Assembly: GCF_018860525.1 (NCBI RefSeq)
Contig: NZ_JAHKPM010000065.1
Span: 1 to 64,000 of the forward strand
Reading direction: 5' to 3'
Source of the DNA: Vibrio hepatarius
GTDB lineage: Bacteria > Pseudomonadota > Gammaproteobacteria > Enterobacterales > Vibrionaceae
Length of the DNA: 64,000 nucleotides
Under the pieces are notes generated by a model. The model saw only the letters and a list, made by a program, of their open reading frames with translations. It was not told the DNA's origin and searched no databases. Shown one piece after another: positions 1 to 7,792 of the stretch; positions within the stretch are counted from its first letter, which is position 1, and the number at the start of each line of letters is the position of its first letter. The translations under genes and the position numbers were made by a program.

Positions 1-474
1 CGCGTGCTGTTTCGCTTAGTTAGAGCATTTTTTATTGACGATGACCCAGTGCCAATGGGTGAGCGGATCAATGATTTGGTGCGCTACTCAAGCCCCGAGT
101 ATGTTGGTGGAGAGTTAGTGCAAGATTACACCAACTATTTGCTCTTGCCATTGGCTGAGCTTTTGGTGTCGATTCATCACCCAGAAAGGGAAACACGCTA
201 TCCAGCTAAGCTTAAGCAAGCGTTGGAGTGTCATATTCAATATTACACTGATGTGGGTAAAGCGGATTCACCCAGTATTAAAGGTGATACAAAAGGCTGG
301 TTTACTATTTGGATCACGGCGCTGGCCGCGCACGCTTTTGAAGCGCGCGGCCTTGAGCCCACCATTGATAGTGAATATATGCCGCTGTGGCTGGTAAAAG
401 GTGAGTTTCCAAAGTTTTATGCCCTAGACCCAGAGCATAAGCAGTTATTCCCTCACCAAGCTGAAGATGCCTAA
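1..474 (+). CDS. DUF1911-like protein, 5' end missing
   Basis: The reading frame is open from the first base, so the start lies outside the window and only the C-terminal 157 or so residues are visible. The segment KGWFTIWITALAAHAFEARG followed by a short acidic stretch and MPLWLV resembles the 'KGYWSFEAAAVA...YPxDLV' signature I associate with DUF1911, the C-terminal half of PoNi-type immunity proteins. PoNi proteins protect against PoNe DNase toxins delivered by T6SS and other systems. The family call is from a remembered pattern, so it is tentative. A T6SS locus lies 10 kb away, but no toxin gene is visible next to this one; it would have to lie upstream of the window. An intrinsic terminator follows the stop codon. 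Confidence 0.45.
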   Translation, partial: RVLFRLVRAFFIDDDPVPMGERINDLVRYSSPEYVGGELVQDYTNYLLLPLAELLVSIHHPERETRYPAKLKQALECHIQYYTDVGKADSPSIKGDTKGWFTIWITALAAHAFEARGLEPTIDSEYMPLWLVKGEFPKFYALDPEHKQLFPHQAEDA

Positions 475-490
475 AAGGCCATAAACCCAA

Positions 491-524
491 AGCCCCTTAG
501 CTTAAGTGCTAAGGGGCTTTTTTA
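491..524 (+). terminator. Rho-independent terminator after the DUF1911-like gene
   Basis: An 11-bp stem AGCCCCTTAGC / GCTAAGGGGCT (491-501 with 508-518) with a 6-nt loop runs into a stretch of six T. It sits 17 nt after the stop of the partial upstream gene and between two convergent genes. Confidence 0.85.
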
Positions 525-547
525 TGCGCTCGGTTAAAACTTGCGCT

Positions 548-775
548 TTAACTTTTATACATCTTCTCAAAGTTACTCTGGTTCCAACCAATCATGTAAC
601 GGTCGCCAATTTTAATCACAGGAAGAGAGCGAGCGCCAATTGCATCAAGTTCTTTACGGCCGCGCTGCATTTTGGCATTGGTGAGGCGGTATTTGTAGCC
701 TTTAGAATCCAAGTATTTTTGCGCATCTTTACAGTGTGGGCACTTGTCTGCGACATATAGGACAAGTCGTTTCAT
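548..775 (-). CDS. Glutaredoxin-like protein (CPHC motif)
   Basis: A 75-residue protein of the thioredoxin fold. It has the pattern of a small glutaredoxin: a beta strand RLVLYVADK, a redox motif CPHC at residues 12-15, a cis-proline segment SLPVIKI near residues 50-56 and a GW segment near the end. Such proteins reduce disulfides or act as hydrogen donors in the cytoplasm. The motif and fold layout are visible; the partner protein cannot be told. It stands alone and converges on the terminator of the upstream gene. A GAGG-type ribosome site (complement of cctc) is not obvious, but ATG at 775 is the only sensible start. Confidence 0.8.
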   Translation of the reverse strand: MKRLVLYVADKCPHCKDAQKYLDSKGYKYRLTNAKMQRGRKELDAIGARSLPVIKIGDRYMIGWNQSNFEKMYKS

Positions 776-861
776 GAGGTGTTCCTACTAATTGATTAAC
801 TGCTGAGTGTAATCAAAAGGGGATGAATGGCAAGCTTGAATCCAGTAGAATTTGGTGATTA

Positions 862-1386
862 ATGGGCAAAATGAGTATAAGAATGGATCCCGCGCTTCGG
901 TATATACAAGGCTACCCAGAGCATATTATTGCCCCAGTGACGCAGATGTTTGAGGCTAAGCGTTTGCTAACTTGGTTTAAAAAACGCTATCCCGATAATC
1001 ACCATATCAAAAGTGAGAAAGCGTTATTTGAGTACACAATGGCGATTAAAAATCGCTATATGAAGAAAACGGCGCCGCTTAGAAAAGTAACCTACGATAA
1101 TAAAATACACGTGATCAACAATGCGCTAGGTTTGCACACGTATGTGGCGAAAGTGCACGGCGGAAAAATAAAATCCAACAATGAAATCAAAATTGCCAGC
1201 GTGTTTAAAAACGCGCCCGAGCCGCTGTTAAGGATGTTGGTTGTGCATGAGTTAGCCCATTTAAAAGAAAAGGAACACAACAAGGCGTTTTATCAGCTTT
1301 GCTGCCATATGGAGCCGGATTATCACCAACTTGAACTCGATGCTCGATTATTTATGATAGTGCAGCAGATAAGTGATTCGAACTAG
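862..1386 (+). CDS. YgjP-type M48-like metallopeptidase
   Basis: A 174-residue protein with the zinc metallopeptidase motif HELAH at residues 129-133 and a third likely zinc ligand His139 in HLKEKEHNKAF. This matches the YgjP/DUF45 family, whose hallmark is HELxHLxxxxHxxxF followed by a C-terminal HxxLExD-like segment, here MEPDYHQLELDARL. The family is proposed to be cytoplasmic peptidases of unknown substrate. The protein is shorter than the roughly 230 residues of the longer DUF45 members but keeps the whole C-terminal catalytic half. A second ATG lies three codons downstream and could equally be the start. It is a single gene with no operon partner. Confidence 0.8.
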   Translation: MGKMSIRMDPALRYIQGYPEHIIAPVTQMFEAKRLLTWFKKRYPDNHHIKSEKALFEYTMAIKNRYMKKTAPLRKVTYDNKIHVINNALGLHTYVAKVHGGKIKSNNEIKIASVFKNAPEPLLRMLVVHELAHLKEKEHNKAFYQLCCHMEPDYHQLELDARLFMIVQQISDSN

Positions 1387-1479
1387 GCGTGAATCATAGC
1401 GGCTTAAGTGCGTTTATAAAGCTATTCTGATCAATAAAGCATTGGTGTTAGTGCACACGATAAAGAGGATACTAGGCTC

Positions 1480-1674
1480 ATGGAAATCGAAATTTATCTG
1501 CCATGTGATCCTGAGTGGTTCTGTGACACATTGCTCGTACTATTTGCAGCACTTTTTCTTATGGGGCTTATTGGTTTTGCTTTTATTGTTCGCAATGAGT
1601 ACTTAAAAATTCAACGATCTTCGCAAGTGAGGAAACGTCGTAAAACGCCCTTACAGCAACGAAAAAAACAATAG
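1480..1674 (+). CDS. Small single-pass membrane protein, unknown
   Basis: A 64-residue protein that I do not recognise. It has a short acidic N-terminus containing two cysteines (CDPEWFC), one clear membrane segment at about residues 17-38, and a strongly basic tail ending in RKRRKTPLQQRKKQ. The basic tail predicts that the C-terminus stays in the cytoplasm. A possible ribosome site AGAGGA lies about 12 nt before the ATG. The gene ends four bases before the 3' end of the convergent PilW-like gene. Length and composition make a real small gene plausible, but coding status rests only on these features. Confidence 0.5.
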   Translation: MEIEIYLPCDPEWFCDTLLVLFAALFLMGLIGFAFIVRNEYLKIQRSSQVRKRRKTPLQQRKKQ

Positions 1675-1678
1675 GGAG

Positions 1679-2356
1679 CTATTTCGGCTGTGTTTTTAGC
1701 GGCAATTTTTTCTTTTCTATGTCGGCTAAAAGTGTGAGCGAAAGAGGGTGTTGACCAAATCTATGCTCAAACTGGTTAATATGAGCAAGCGCCGCATCAA
1801 AATGGCCGCGCTCTATTTCTAATTGGGCTAAGTTTAACAGGGTTTGTGGCCGATTTGGATCATGTGCCATGGCTAGGCGTAAACTGACAATTGCCTGTGA
1901 AGGCTTGCCCTCTTTTAACCAGCATAAAGCGGCGTTTTCGTAAGAATCGGCAATGCGATAATAATCGGGCTGAGTAACAGCCTTAGCAAATTGTTTTTGA
2001 GCAAGCTGATATCTTGACCGTTTGCAGAGGAAACTGCCGTAATCATTCAGAGTATTGCCATTGTTTGGCTCACTTCGCTGGGCATTCTCATACATCTTTT
2101 GCGCTTGTTCAAATTCTAAAACTGTTTCTAGATAATGTGCCATCGCAAGTTGCGAGCGATAGTACTTGGGCGCATGCTCAAGTGCCATTTGAAGGTTTTG
2201 CTTGGCTTTGACCGTATTTTTTTGTTGCAGGTAACGCATACCAAGTGCAATTCTAGCATCGGCTTTAAGCCGTTGGTTTGAATTAACAGCAGGACCCGTT
2301 GTTGACGTCACACAGGCAGTGAGGAAAACAATAGTAAAGACGATGAAAACGCGCAT
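1679..2356 (-). CDS. pilW: PilW-like TPR lipoprotein
   Basis: A 225-residue protein with a lipoprotein signal (FLTAC, Cys at about residue 15) followed by tandem TPR repeats from about residue 35 to 205, with phrases such as ALGMRYLQQKNTVKAKQNL and YGSFLCKRSRYQLAQKQF. This arrangement and length fit PilW/PilF, the outer-membrane pilotin-like lipoprotein needed for assembly of the type IV pilus secretin. In most gammaproteobacteria pilW sits in an rlmN-pilW-rodZ-ispG operon. Here it stands alone, so it may be a paralogue with another role. The TPR and lipobox are seen; the pilus function is from family knowledge. Confidence 0.65.
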   Translation of the reverse strand: MRVFIVFTIVFLTACVTSTTGPAVNSNQRLKADARIALGMRYLQQKNTVKAKQNLQMALEHAPKYYRSQLAMAHYLETVLEFEQAQKMYENAQRSEPNNGNTLNDYGSFLCKRSRYQLAQKQFAKAVTQPDYYRIADSYENAALCWLKEGKPSQAIVSLRLAMAHDPNRPQTLLNLAQLEIERGHFDAALAHINQFEHRFGQHPLSLTLLADIEKKKLPLKTQPK

Positions 2357-2476
2357 TCTAATTCAGTATTTTTTAGATTAGTTTGAATGTATTACGCTTA
2401 AGCTCCGGTCTCATCATTATCGACACATTTGTGCGTGTTGAATGGCAAGAATAAAAGCAACATAAGGAAACAAGGT

Positions 2477-3280
2477 GTGAGAAAACAAGTGGTTTGCGCG
2501 ACTATTGTGAGCTTTTTGGCGGGGTTGTCGATTAAATCTTCACTGGCTTCAGAATTAGACACGACAACTCACTATACCGATGAAGGTATTGCTTATCTTG
2601 AACTCGGTAATCCAGCGAGTGACTATCGTTTGATTTTTATCCATGGCTCACCAGGTAGCAAGGAAGGTTATCAGGACTATTTGGCAGACCCTTGGTTGTT
2701 AGAGCATGCCCAATTAATATCTGTGGACCGAATAGGTTATGGTCAATCTCCTAATCGTCTTGAAGCAAAAATTAGCCAGCAATCAACACTTCTTCAACCA
2801 CTGCTTGCCAAGGACAAGAAGAATATTGTGGTGGGTCATTCTCTTGGTGGACCAATAGCACTGTCGTTAGCCCTTCAAATTCCTGAGTCAGTCAGTGGTT
2901 TGGTGTTTATTGCACCTGCGTTTGATCCAGAATTAGAAACACCAAAGTGGTACAACATACTCGCTGATACTTGGTTAGTGAGTTTGTTTCTGAACCACAA
3001 CTGGTCGATGTCTAATGGAGAAATGATGTCGCTTGCCGATGAATTAGCACTATTGAGTGCTAAAGATTGGCAAAGTTTAGACAACATACCAGTGACTTTG
3101 ATCCATGGTGACGAAGACACCATTGCCGACCCAGACAACTCAGAGTTTGCGATGGAACATTTAACTGGCAATTTAAAGAAATTGGTCAAAGTTGAAGGTG
3201 AAGGACATTTCATTTTGTGGAAGAACCCAGCCAAGATCATTGCTGAAATAAAGCAAATGCTCGAATTAATGCAAAAGTAA
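2477..3280 (+). CDS. Secreted alpha/beta hydrolase
   Basis: A 267-residue alpha/beta hydrolase with a signal peptide (residues 1 to about 25, ending SSLAS). The catalytic set is visible: oxyanion segment HGSPGS at 56-61, nucleophile Ser122 in VVGHSLGG, an acid in HGDEDT at 210-215 and His244 in GEGHF. The start was placed at GTG 2477, which has AAGGAA about 7 nt upstream and gives a proper signal peptide. A TTG at 2429 would add 16 polar residues in front of it. The substrate is unknown; esters, amides or haloalkanes are all possible for this fold. It faces metA tail to tail across a strong hairpin. Confidence 0.8.
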   Translation: MRKQVVCATIVSFLAGLSIKSSLASELDTTTHYTDEGIAYLELGNPASDYRLIFIHGSPGSKEGYQDYLADPWLLEHAQLISVDRIGYGQSPNRLEAKISQQSTLLQPLLAKDKKNIVVGHSLGGPIALSLALQIPESVSGLVFIAPAFDPELETPKWYNILADTWLVSLFLNHNWSMSNGEMMSLADELALLSAKDWQSLDNIPVTLIHGDEDTIADPDNSEFAMEHLTGNLKKLVKVEGEGHFILWKNPAKIIAEIKQMLELMQK

Positions 3281-3362
3281 AATGAAGCTCCACGCTGATG
3301 GCTAAATGGAAGGCTGCAAATGATAGGTTATTTGGACTAGAGCTGCTAAGTTAACTCACTTA

Positions 3363-3388
3363 AGGCGGCTGGAATAATTCAGCCGCCT
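3363..3388. terminator. Hairpin between hydrolase and metA, probable terminator
   Basis: A perfect 9-bp GC-rich stem AGGCGGCTG / CAGCCGCCT with an 8-nt loop lies between two convergent genes. Neither side has a strong T run, so termination is likely but not certain. Confidence 0.55.
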
Positions 3389-3400
3389 AGCTAAGCAGTA

Positions 3401-4342
3401 TTAATCATCTTTAGTAAAGTTTGCTTCGCTAAATTGATTCAAGTCATACGGTGTTTGCTGGTAAACACAATAATTGAGCCAGTTGGAAAACAACAAGTGT
3501 CCATGGCTTCTCCAACTGGCAATCGGTGGGTTATCTGGATTATTGTTGGGGTAGTAATTGACTGGCATTACAGGTTCTATTCCTTCACCAAAATCACGAA
3601 TATATTCATGATGTAGCGTAAGCGCATCGTACTCAGGATGTCCGGTAACAAAGACATTACGCTTGTCTTTGGTCGAGGCGAGGTATACGCCAGCCACATC
3701 CGATGTTGCTAAAACATCGAGGTCAGTATGCTCTTCTAAATATTGCGGTGAAAAATCAGCATAACGTGAATGTGGGGCAAGAAACGTGTCATCAAAGCCG
3801 CGTAGTAATGGGTGAAAGGCTTGATGAGTTTGGTGATGATACACACCAGACAACTTTTCTTTACGTGTACGTTTAGGCAGGTCATAAAGAAGTTTAAGTC
3901 CAGCTTGCGCCGCCCAACAAACGTATAGGGTTGAGGTGACGTGCTCTTTTGCCCACGCCATAATGGTTTGCAGATGCTCCCAATAAATTACATTTTCAAA
4001 CTGTACTAAGCCAAGCGGGGCGCCTGTAATGATCAATCCATCAAAGTTACGGTCTTTAATGGCTTCAAACTGTCGGTAAAAGTTATTGAGATGCTCAGTA
4101 GGTGTATTCTTACTAGGCCTATCGTCAATACGAAGCAGTTCTATGTCTATTTGCAGTGGGCTATTAGAAAGCAGACGAAGAAATTGAGTCTCAGTTTCAA
4201 TCTTTTTGGGCATAAGATTAAGAATTAATACCTTAAGAGGCCTGATTCCTTGAGTTGAGGCCCGTGACTCAAGCATGACGAAAATATTTTCATGACGTAA
4301 TACATCACTCGCAGGTAGTTGATCGGGGATCTTAATTGGCAA
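3401..4342 (-). CDS. metA: Homoserine O-succinyltransferase MetA
   Basis: A 313-residue enzyme of the MetA family that acylates homoserine in the first committed step of methionine synthesis. The catalytic Cys142 (YVCWAAQAG), His235 and Glu237 (VTGHPEYD) fall at exactly the positions known in E. coli MetA. Residue 111 is Gly (TGAPLG); family studies link Gly111 to succinyl-CoA use and Glu111 to acetyl-CoA use, so succinyl transfer is inferred. The start codon is TTG, preceded by AAGGGAG at a good distance; the protein then begins MPIKIPDQLP, the usual N-terminus. A MetJ-like operator lies just upstream, so repression by methionine is likely. Confidence 0.95.
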   Translation of the reverse strand: MPIKIPDQLPASDVLRHENIFVMLESRASTQGIRPLKVLILNLMPKKIETETQFLRLLSNSPLQIDIELLRIDDRPSKNTPTEHLNNFYRQFEAIKDRNFDGLIITGAPLGLVQFENVIYWEHLQTIMAWAKEHVTSTLYVCWAAQAGLKLLYDLPKRTRKEKLSGVYHHQTHQAFHPLLRGFDDTFLAPHSRYADFSPQYLEEHTDLDVLATSDVAGVYLASTKDKRNVFVTGHPEYDALTLHHEYIRDFGEGIEPVMPVNYYPNNNPDNPPIASWRSHGHLLFSNWLNYCVYQQTPYDLNQFSEANFTKDD

Positions 4343-4363
4343 AGCTTACTCCCTTGGCTATTT

Positions 4364-4379
4364 GGACGTCTATACATCC
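4364..4379 (-). promoter_or_regulatory. MetJ-like operator upstream of metA
   Basis: On the minus strand the sequence reads GGATGTAT AGACGTCC, two adjacent 8-mers resembling the met box AGACGTCT (5 of 8 and 7 of 8 matches by eye). It lies 22 bp before the metA start codon, where a repressor would block transcription. It is embedded in a larger inverted repeat (4356-4388, arms GCTATTTTGGA and TCCAAATAGC on the minus strand). Confidence 0.65.
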
Positions 4380-4467
4380 AAAATAGCGTAAGTGTATTAA
4401 AATGTCGATAGTATTCTTATGACGTTTTACGTTAAAGTTGGAGCCTTGTTATTCGAATTGGTTACTT

Positions 4468-4845
4468 ATGACACTTAAATTAACAATTGTCCGTGGATTG
4501 CCAGGATCTGGAAAAAGTACCTTCGCCAAGACGTTGGGTGTGAAACACTTCGAAGCTGATATGTATTTCATTAACGAAAAAGGTGAATACCAATTTGATT
4601 CAAATGCAATTTCAAAGGCACACGCTTGGTGTAAAGAAAAAGTTATTCAGAGCTTAAAGAATCGAGAGAGTGTTGTTGTTGCCAATACCTTTGTTAGGAA
4701 GTGGGAAATCATCCCTTATTATAAATTAGCTAGTCAATATGGTGCAGAGTTTGAAGTGATCGAATGCCAAGGGGGTTTTGATAACATTCATGATGTGGAT
4801 TCAAATACGATTGCAAAAATGAAGAAGCGCTGGCAAAAGTGGTAG
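4468..4845 (+). CDS. P-loop kinase-like ATPase (zeta toxin/PNK type)
   Basis: A 125-residue protein beginning MTLKLTIVRGLPGSGKST, with the Walker A motif GLPGSGKS at residues 10-17. The rest (FEADMYF after the P-loop, VVVANTFVRKWEI as the second strand) resembles the AAA_33 group of small kinases that includes polynucleotide kinase and NEDD4-binding-protein-2-like proteins. These phosphorylate nucleic acids or small molecules; the substrate here is unknown. The start was set at ATG 4468 because family members begin with this strand directly before the P-loop; a TTG 30 nt upstream is less likely. The protein is short and lacks a clear lid domain. Confidence 0.7.
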   Translation: MTLKLTIVRGLPGSGKSTFAKTLGVKHFEADMYFINEKGEYQFDSNAISKAHAWCKEKVIQSLKNRESVVVANTFVRKWEIIPYYKLASQYGAEFEVIECQGGFDNIHDVDSNTIAKMKKRWQKW

Positions 4846-4976
4846 CGGAGCATTGGTGCGTTAGTCATTTTAATTCGAAGATTCTCTAATGCCTTAATAC
4901 CTATATGAGCTTGTGTTCATACAATTTGCTTCCTATGCTCAATGGGTTTTAACCAAATAAAGTCAAAGGGCAACAA

Positions 4977-6707
4977 ATGGGAAACATTAACGATATTGAA
5001 CTTCAAACAGCAAGTACACCGACCTATGGTCGAAGATTGTTCAAAGAGGAGGCACCGACACACAAGATTCCCGATATTGAGCATGATCCACAAGCTGTAT
5101 ACCGATTTATACGAGATGAACTTCAATTAGATGGTAATCCAACGCTGAACATGGCGTCGTTTGTGACCACAGTCATGGATGAAGAAGCGAATCAACTTAT
5201 CCGCGATAATCTAGGCAAAAACTATATTGATGGTGAAGTTTACAACCGGACATTAGAGATAGAACAGCGTTGTGTAAGAATGCTGCTCGATCTTTTCAAT
5301 GCACCACATAACATGAAAACTGCCGAAGATCTTGCTCTCGATAAAACCACCCGAAGTGGGTGGGGTACGGTTGCCATTGGTTCTTCTGAAGCACTGATGC
5401 TTTGCGCGCTTTCCCACAAAGAGCAATGGAAAAAGAAACGTAAAGCACAAGGTAAAAGTTACGATAAACCGAACATTGTGATTGGTTCCGACGTTCATAT
5501 TACCTGGGTCAAATACGCTCAATATTTTGATGTTGATATTAAATGGATACCAATTAGCGAAGCTAATAACTTTGTCATCTCATCTGAAGAAGTGAAAAGA
5601 GCCGTTGATGAGCATACGACCTGTGTTGTTGCTGTTATGGGGACATCTTACACTGGGCAGAACGATCCAGTAGAAGCGATCAATGATGTGCTGGTTGATA
5701 TTAAGAATGATTCGGAAAAAGGCTGGGATGTACCTCTTCATGTTGATGGAGCAAGTGGCGGCTTTATTGAACCCTTCCGTGATGATAGCCAAGTGCCGAG
5801 ATTAAATTGGGATTTCAGGTTAGAGCAAGTGAAAACCATCAATGTTTCTGGTCATAAATTTGGCCTAGTCTACCCTGGAGTTGGCTGGGCATTATGGAAA
5901 AACTTCCATGAAATCCCAGACAAACTGTTTATAACCACCAATGTTCTTGGCTTTGATGAATCGACTTACAGCCTTAACTTCTCACGCGGCAGTGCTATGG
6001 TACTCGCTCAGTACTACAACTTTTTACGACTAGGTAAAAGGGGCTACAGTGCGGTTGTACAAAACTTGATGTCATTAGCGCATGACTTATCCAATGGTCT
6101 AGGCTCATTGCGTTTGACGGTGACTGAACATGACAAAAACACGGGTGAAGAGGAACCAGGTAACATCTTGTTTAAAGACAAACCTATATTTACAGTCATC
6201 AATGATGCTGAATACTTTCCTGCTTCCGTTGTCAGGTTAAATTTGAAATATGATGGACAAGATAAGCCATTAACAGATGATGATATTGAAAATTACCTAT
6301 ACTCTGTTCACGATATTTCAGACAAGCTTAAGCAGTCTAATTGGGTGGTCCCCGCTTTTACGATGCCGCTTGAAAAAACACCACCCATCAAAGACGAAAA
6401 CGATAATGTCATCAAGCCTGCGAATCAGGATGTACCAGCTATTGCGGTTATGCGTATGGTGGTTAAAGAGGGCATTAGCAGAGATATGGTTAGTATACTG
6501 ATCCAGAACTATGCTGACGCAGTGATAAAACTTGAGCAACAAATTCGTGGTATTCAAAATTCTGATAAGGAATACAAAGCAAGTATCACTTTTGACCAAG
6601 AGGCTGCCTGTGGTGCCGTTGATTTGGTTGAGGTCGCATGTTTGAAGCTGCAATACACACAGAAAACCTCAGTCACAGCATCAAGAGTCGCGCTTGGCGC
6701 TAAGTAG
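4977..6707 (+). CDS. Glutamate decarboxylase-like PLP enzyme
   Basis: A 576-residue PLP-dependent group II decarboxylase. The N-terminal part (RDELQLDGNPTLNMASF, KNYIDGEVY) closely follows glutamate decarboxylase. The cofactor site is clear: HVDGASGGF at 255-263 and the PLP lysine Lys294 in NVSGHKFGLVYPG. It is about 110 residues longer than E. coli GadA/GadB (466 residues), with extra sequence between about 365 and 440 and a longer C-terminus. Glutamate is the likely substrate by family, giving GABA and consuming a proton, but a related acidic amino acid cannot be excluded. AAAGGG sits 6 nt before ATG. No gadC antiporter is adjacent. Confidence 0.8.
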   Translation: MGNINDIELQTASTPTYGRRLFKEEAPTHKIPDIEHDPQAVYRFIRDELQLDGNPTLNMASFVTTVMDEEANQLIRDNLGKNYIDGEVYNRTLEIEQRCVRMLLDLFNAPHNMKTAEDLALDKTTRSGWGTVAIGSSEALMLCALSHKEQWKKKRKAQGKSYDKPNIVIGSDVHITWVKYAQYFDVDIKWIPISEANNFVISSEEVKRAVDEHTTCVVAVMGTSYTGQNDPVEAINDVLVDIKNDSEKGWDVPLHVDGASGGFIEPFRDDSQVPRLNWDFRLEQVKTINVSGHKFGLVYPGVGWALWKNFHEIPDKLFITTNVLGFDESTYSLNFSRGSAMVLAQYYNFLRLGKRGYSAVVQNLMSLAHDLSNGLGSLRLTVTEHDKNTGEEEPGNILFKDKPIFTVINDAEYFPASVVRLNLKYDGQDKPLTDDDIENYLYSVHDISDKLKQSNWVVPAFTMPLEKTPPIKDENDNVIKPANQDVPAIAVMRMVVKEGISRDMVSILIQNYADAVIKLEQQIRGIQNSDKEYKASITFDQEAACGAVDLVEVACLKLQYTQKTSVTASRVALGAK

Positions 6708-6813
6708 TTTATAGCCGTGCTAAAAACTAGGTTTTAATGCGGCTTGGCTTAAATGCGAAGTACAGTACAGCTAAACATTTTCTTTCAATTGAATATCAAG
6801 TTAGGAGAAAGCG

Positions 6814-7542
6814 ATGAACTCATTGCAAAAAAAGCATGTGCAAAAAGGCAGTATATTTAAAATTGAGCTTAAAGGAAACCAATCTACAGGTTACCGTTGG
6901 TGCTTAAAAACACTTCCGAAAAGTCTCATATTGGTAGGTGAAGATCAACACGCAGATCTTCATCTACCTCATATGGTTGGTTATGGTGATACGCAAGTAT
7001 TCTTTTTAAAAGCCGTAGAGAATACACAAGTTGAAGAAGTTCTAGAGTTTGTGAATATGCGAATACGGAATGAAGACTTAAAAGATATGAAAGTGATGAG
7101 CTACAGCATCACAGTTAGTGAATGTGACACAGATGTACCTTACCAAGTAGTCAATAACTACTTCTACAGTGGGCATATTCCCAAAAATGAACAGAAATAC
7201 TATGTGTTTAGTTCTTTGGAAGAATTTCAGCAGGTATTCTCTCCGGCGGCAACCATGGGACGTCAGGTTTGGTTGACTAAACAAGACTTCAAGAAGAATA
7301 TTGTTTTGGCCGTGGTAGAGCCACAAAAAGATGCGACCACTGAATACCGTTTAGATGCGAAGCCATTCATTAAGAATGATATGTTAGTGATTGATTATCA
7401 TACTGAAGACACTAAGACACCTGGAACTGAGTATCGCTTTAGTGAAATTTTGATGGTATCACGCGGTGACTACGATTGCGTCGAATTTATTGCTAATGGG
7501 AATAAAGTACAGGTACCAGTTAAAGAAGAAACAACCGCTTAA
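6814..7542 (+). CDS. Chagasin-like (I42) inhibitor domain protein with extra C-terminal domain
   Basis: A 242-residue protein with no signal peptide. Residues 10-100 resemble the chagasin/I42 cysteine-protease inhibitor fold: GNQSTGYRW at 21-29 corresponds to the NPTTGYxW loop and MVGYGDTQVFFLKA to the GxGGxxxFxxxA strand. The third inhibitory loop (RPW) is not recognisable. Residues 110-242 form a second beta-rich domain I do not know, with FSSLEEFQQVF as a recognisable helix. A strong AGGAGA lies 7 nt before ATG. It follows the decarboxylase by 106 nt in the same direction and is followed by a terminator, so the two may be cotranscribed. Inhibitor activity is inferred from the fold only. 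Confidence 0.6.
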   Translation: MNSLQKKHVQKGSIFKIELKGNQSTGYRWCLKTLPKSLILVGEDQHADLHLPHMVGYGDTQVFFLKAVENTQVEEVLEFVNMRIRNEDLKDMKVMSYSITVSECDTDVPYQVVNNYFYSGHIPKNEQKYYVFSSLEEFQQVFSPAATMGRQVWLTKQDFKKNIVLAVVEPQKDATTEYRLDAKPFIKNDMLVIDYHTEDTKTPGTEYRFSEILMVSRGDYDCVEFIANGNKVQVPVKEETTA

Positions 7543-7576
7543 AATAGTAGGTGGGTAGTTTGACCTTTTTTCCTCA

Positions 7577-7610
7577 AAAGAAATGCCAGCTAAGTTGGTA
7601 TTTCTTTTTT
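7577..7610 (+). terminator. Rho-independent terminator after the chagasin-like gene
   Basis: A 12-bp stem AAAGAAATGCCA / TGGTATTTCTTT (one G-T pair) with a short loop runs into six T. It lies 34 nt after the stop codon. Confidence 0.8.
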
Positions 7611-7640
7611 ATCTGCTTTGTCGTTATCAACCCAATCATT
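7608..7640 (-). pseudogene. 33-nt relic resembling the 3' part of the adjacent tctC-like gene
   Basis: This 33-nt stretch matches 7868-7900 inside the neighbouring TctC-like gene at 29 of 33 positions by eye. On the minus strand it reads NDWVDNDKADK, parallel to NGWIDNYKADK in the intact gene. Similarity stops at both ends: toward lower coordinates is the terminator, and toward higher coordinates up to 7792 I see no further match. It is best explained as a relic of a second, lost copy. Confidence 0.5.
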
Positions 7641-7792
7641 GCGATTTTTGGTGGTGAGAGATAGCTATGCTCCCATAGGAAATTTAGTTTACCGCCGCTG
7701 TGCACTGGTGTTCTACGCAAGTTTTCTTCCATCAGGACATAATAATGGCTTTCTATTTCATATACGGGTGGAATGGATAGGGAGTATCTTAC

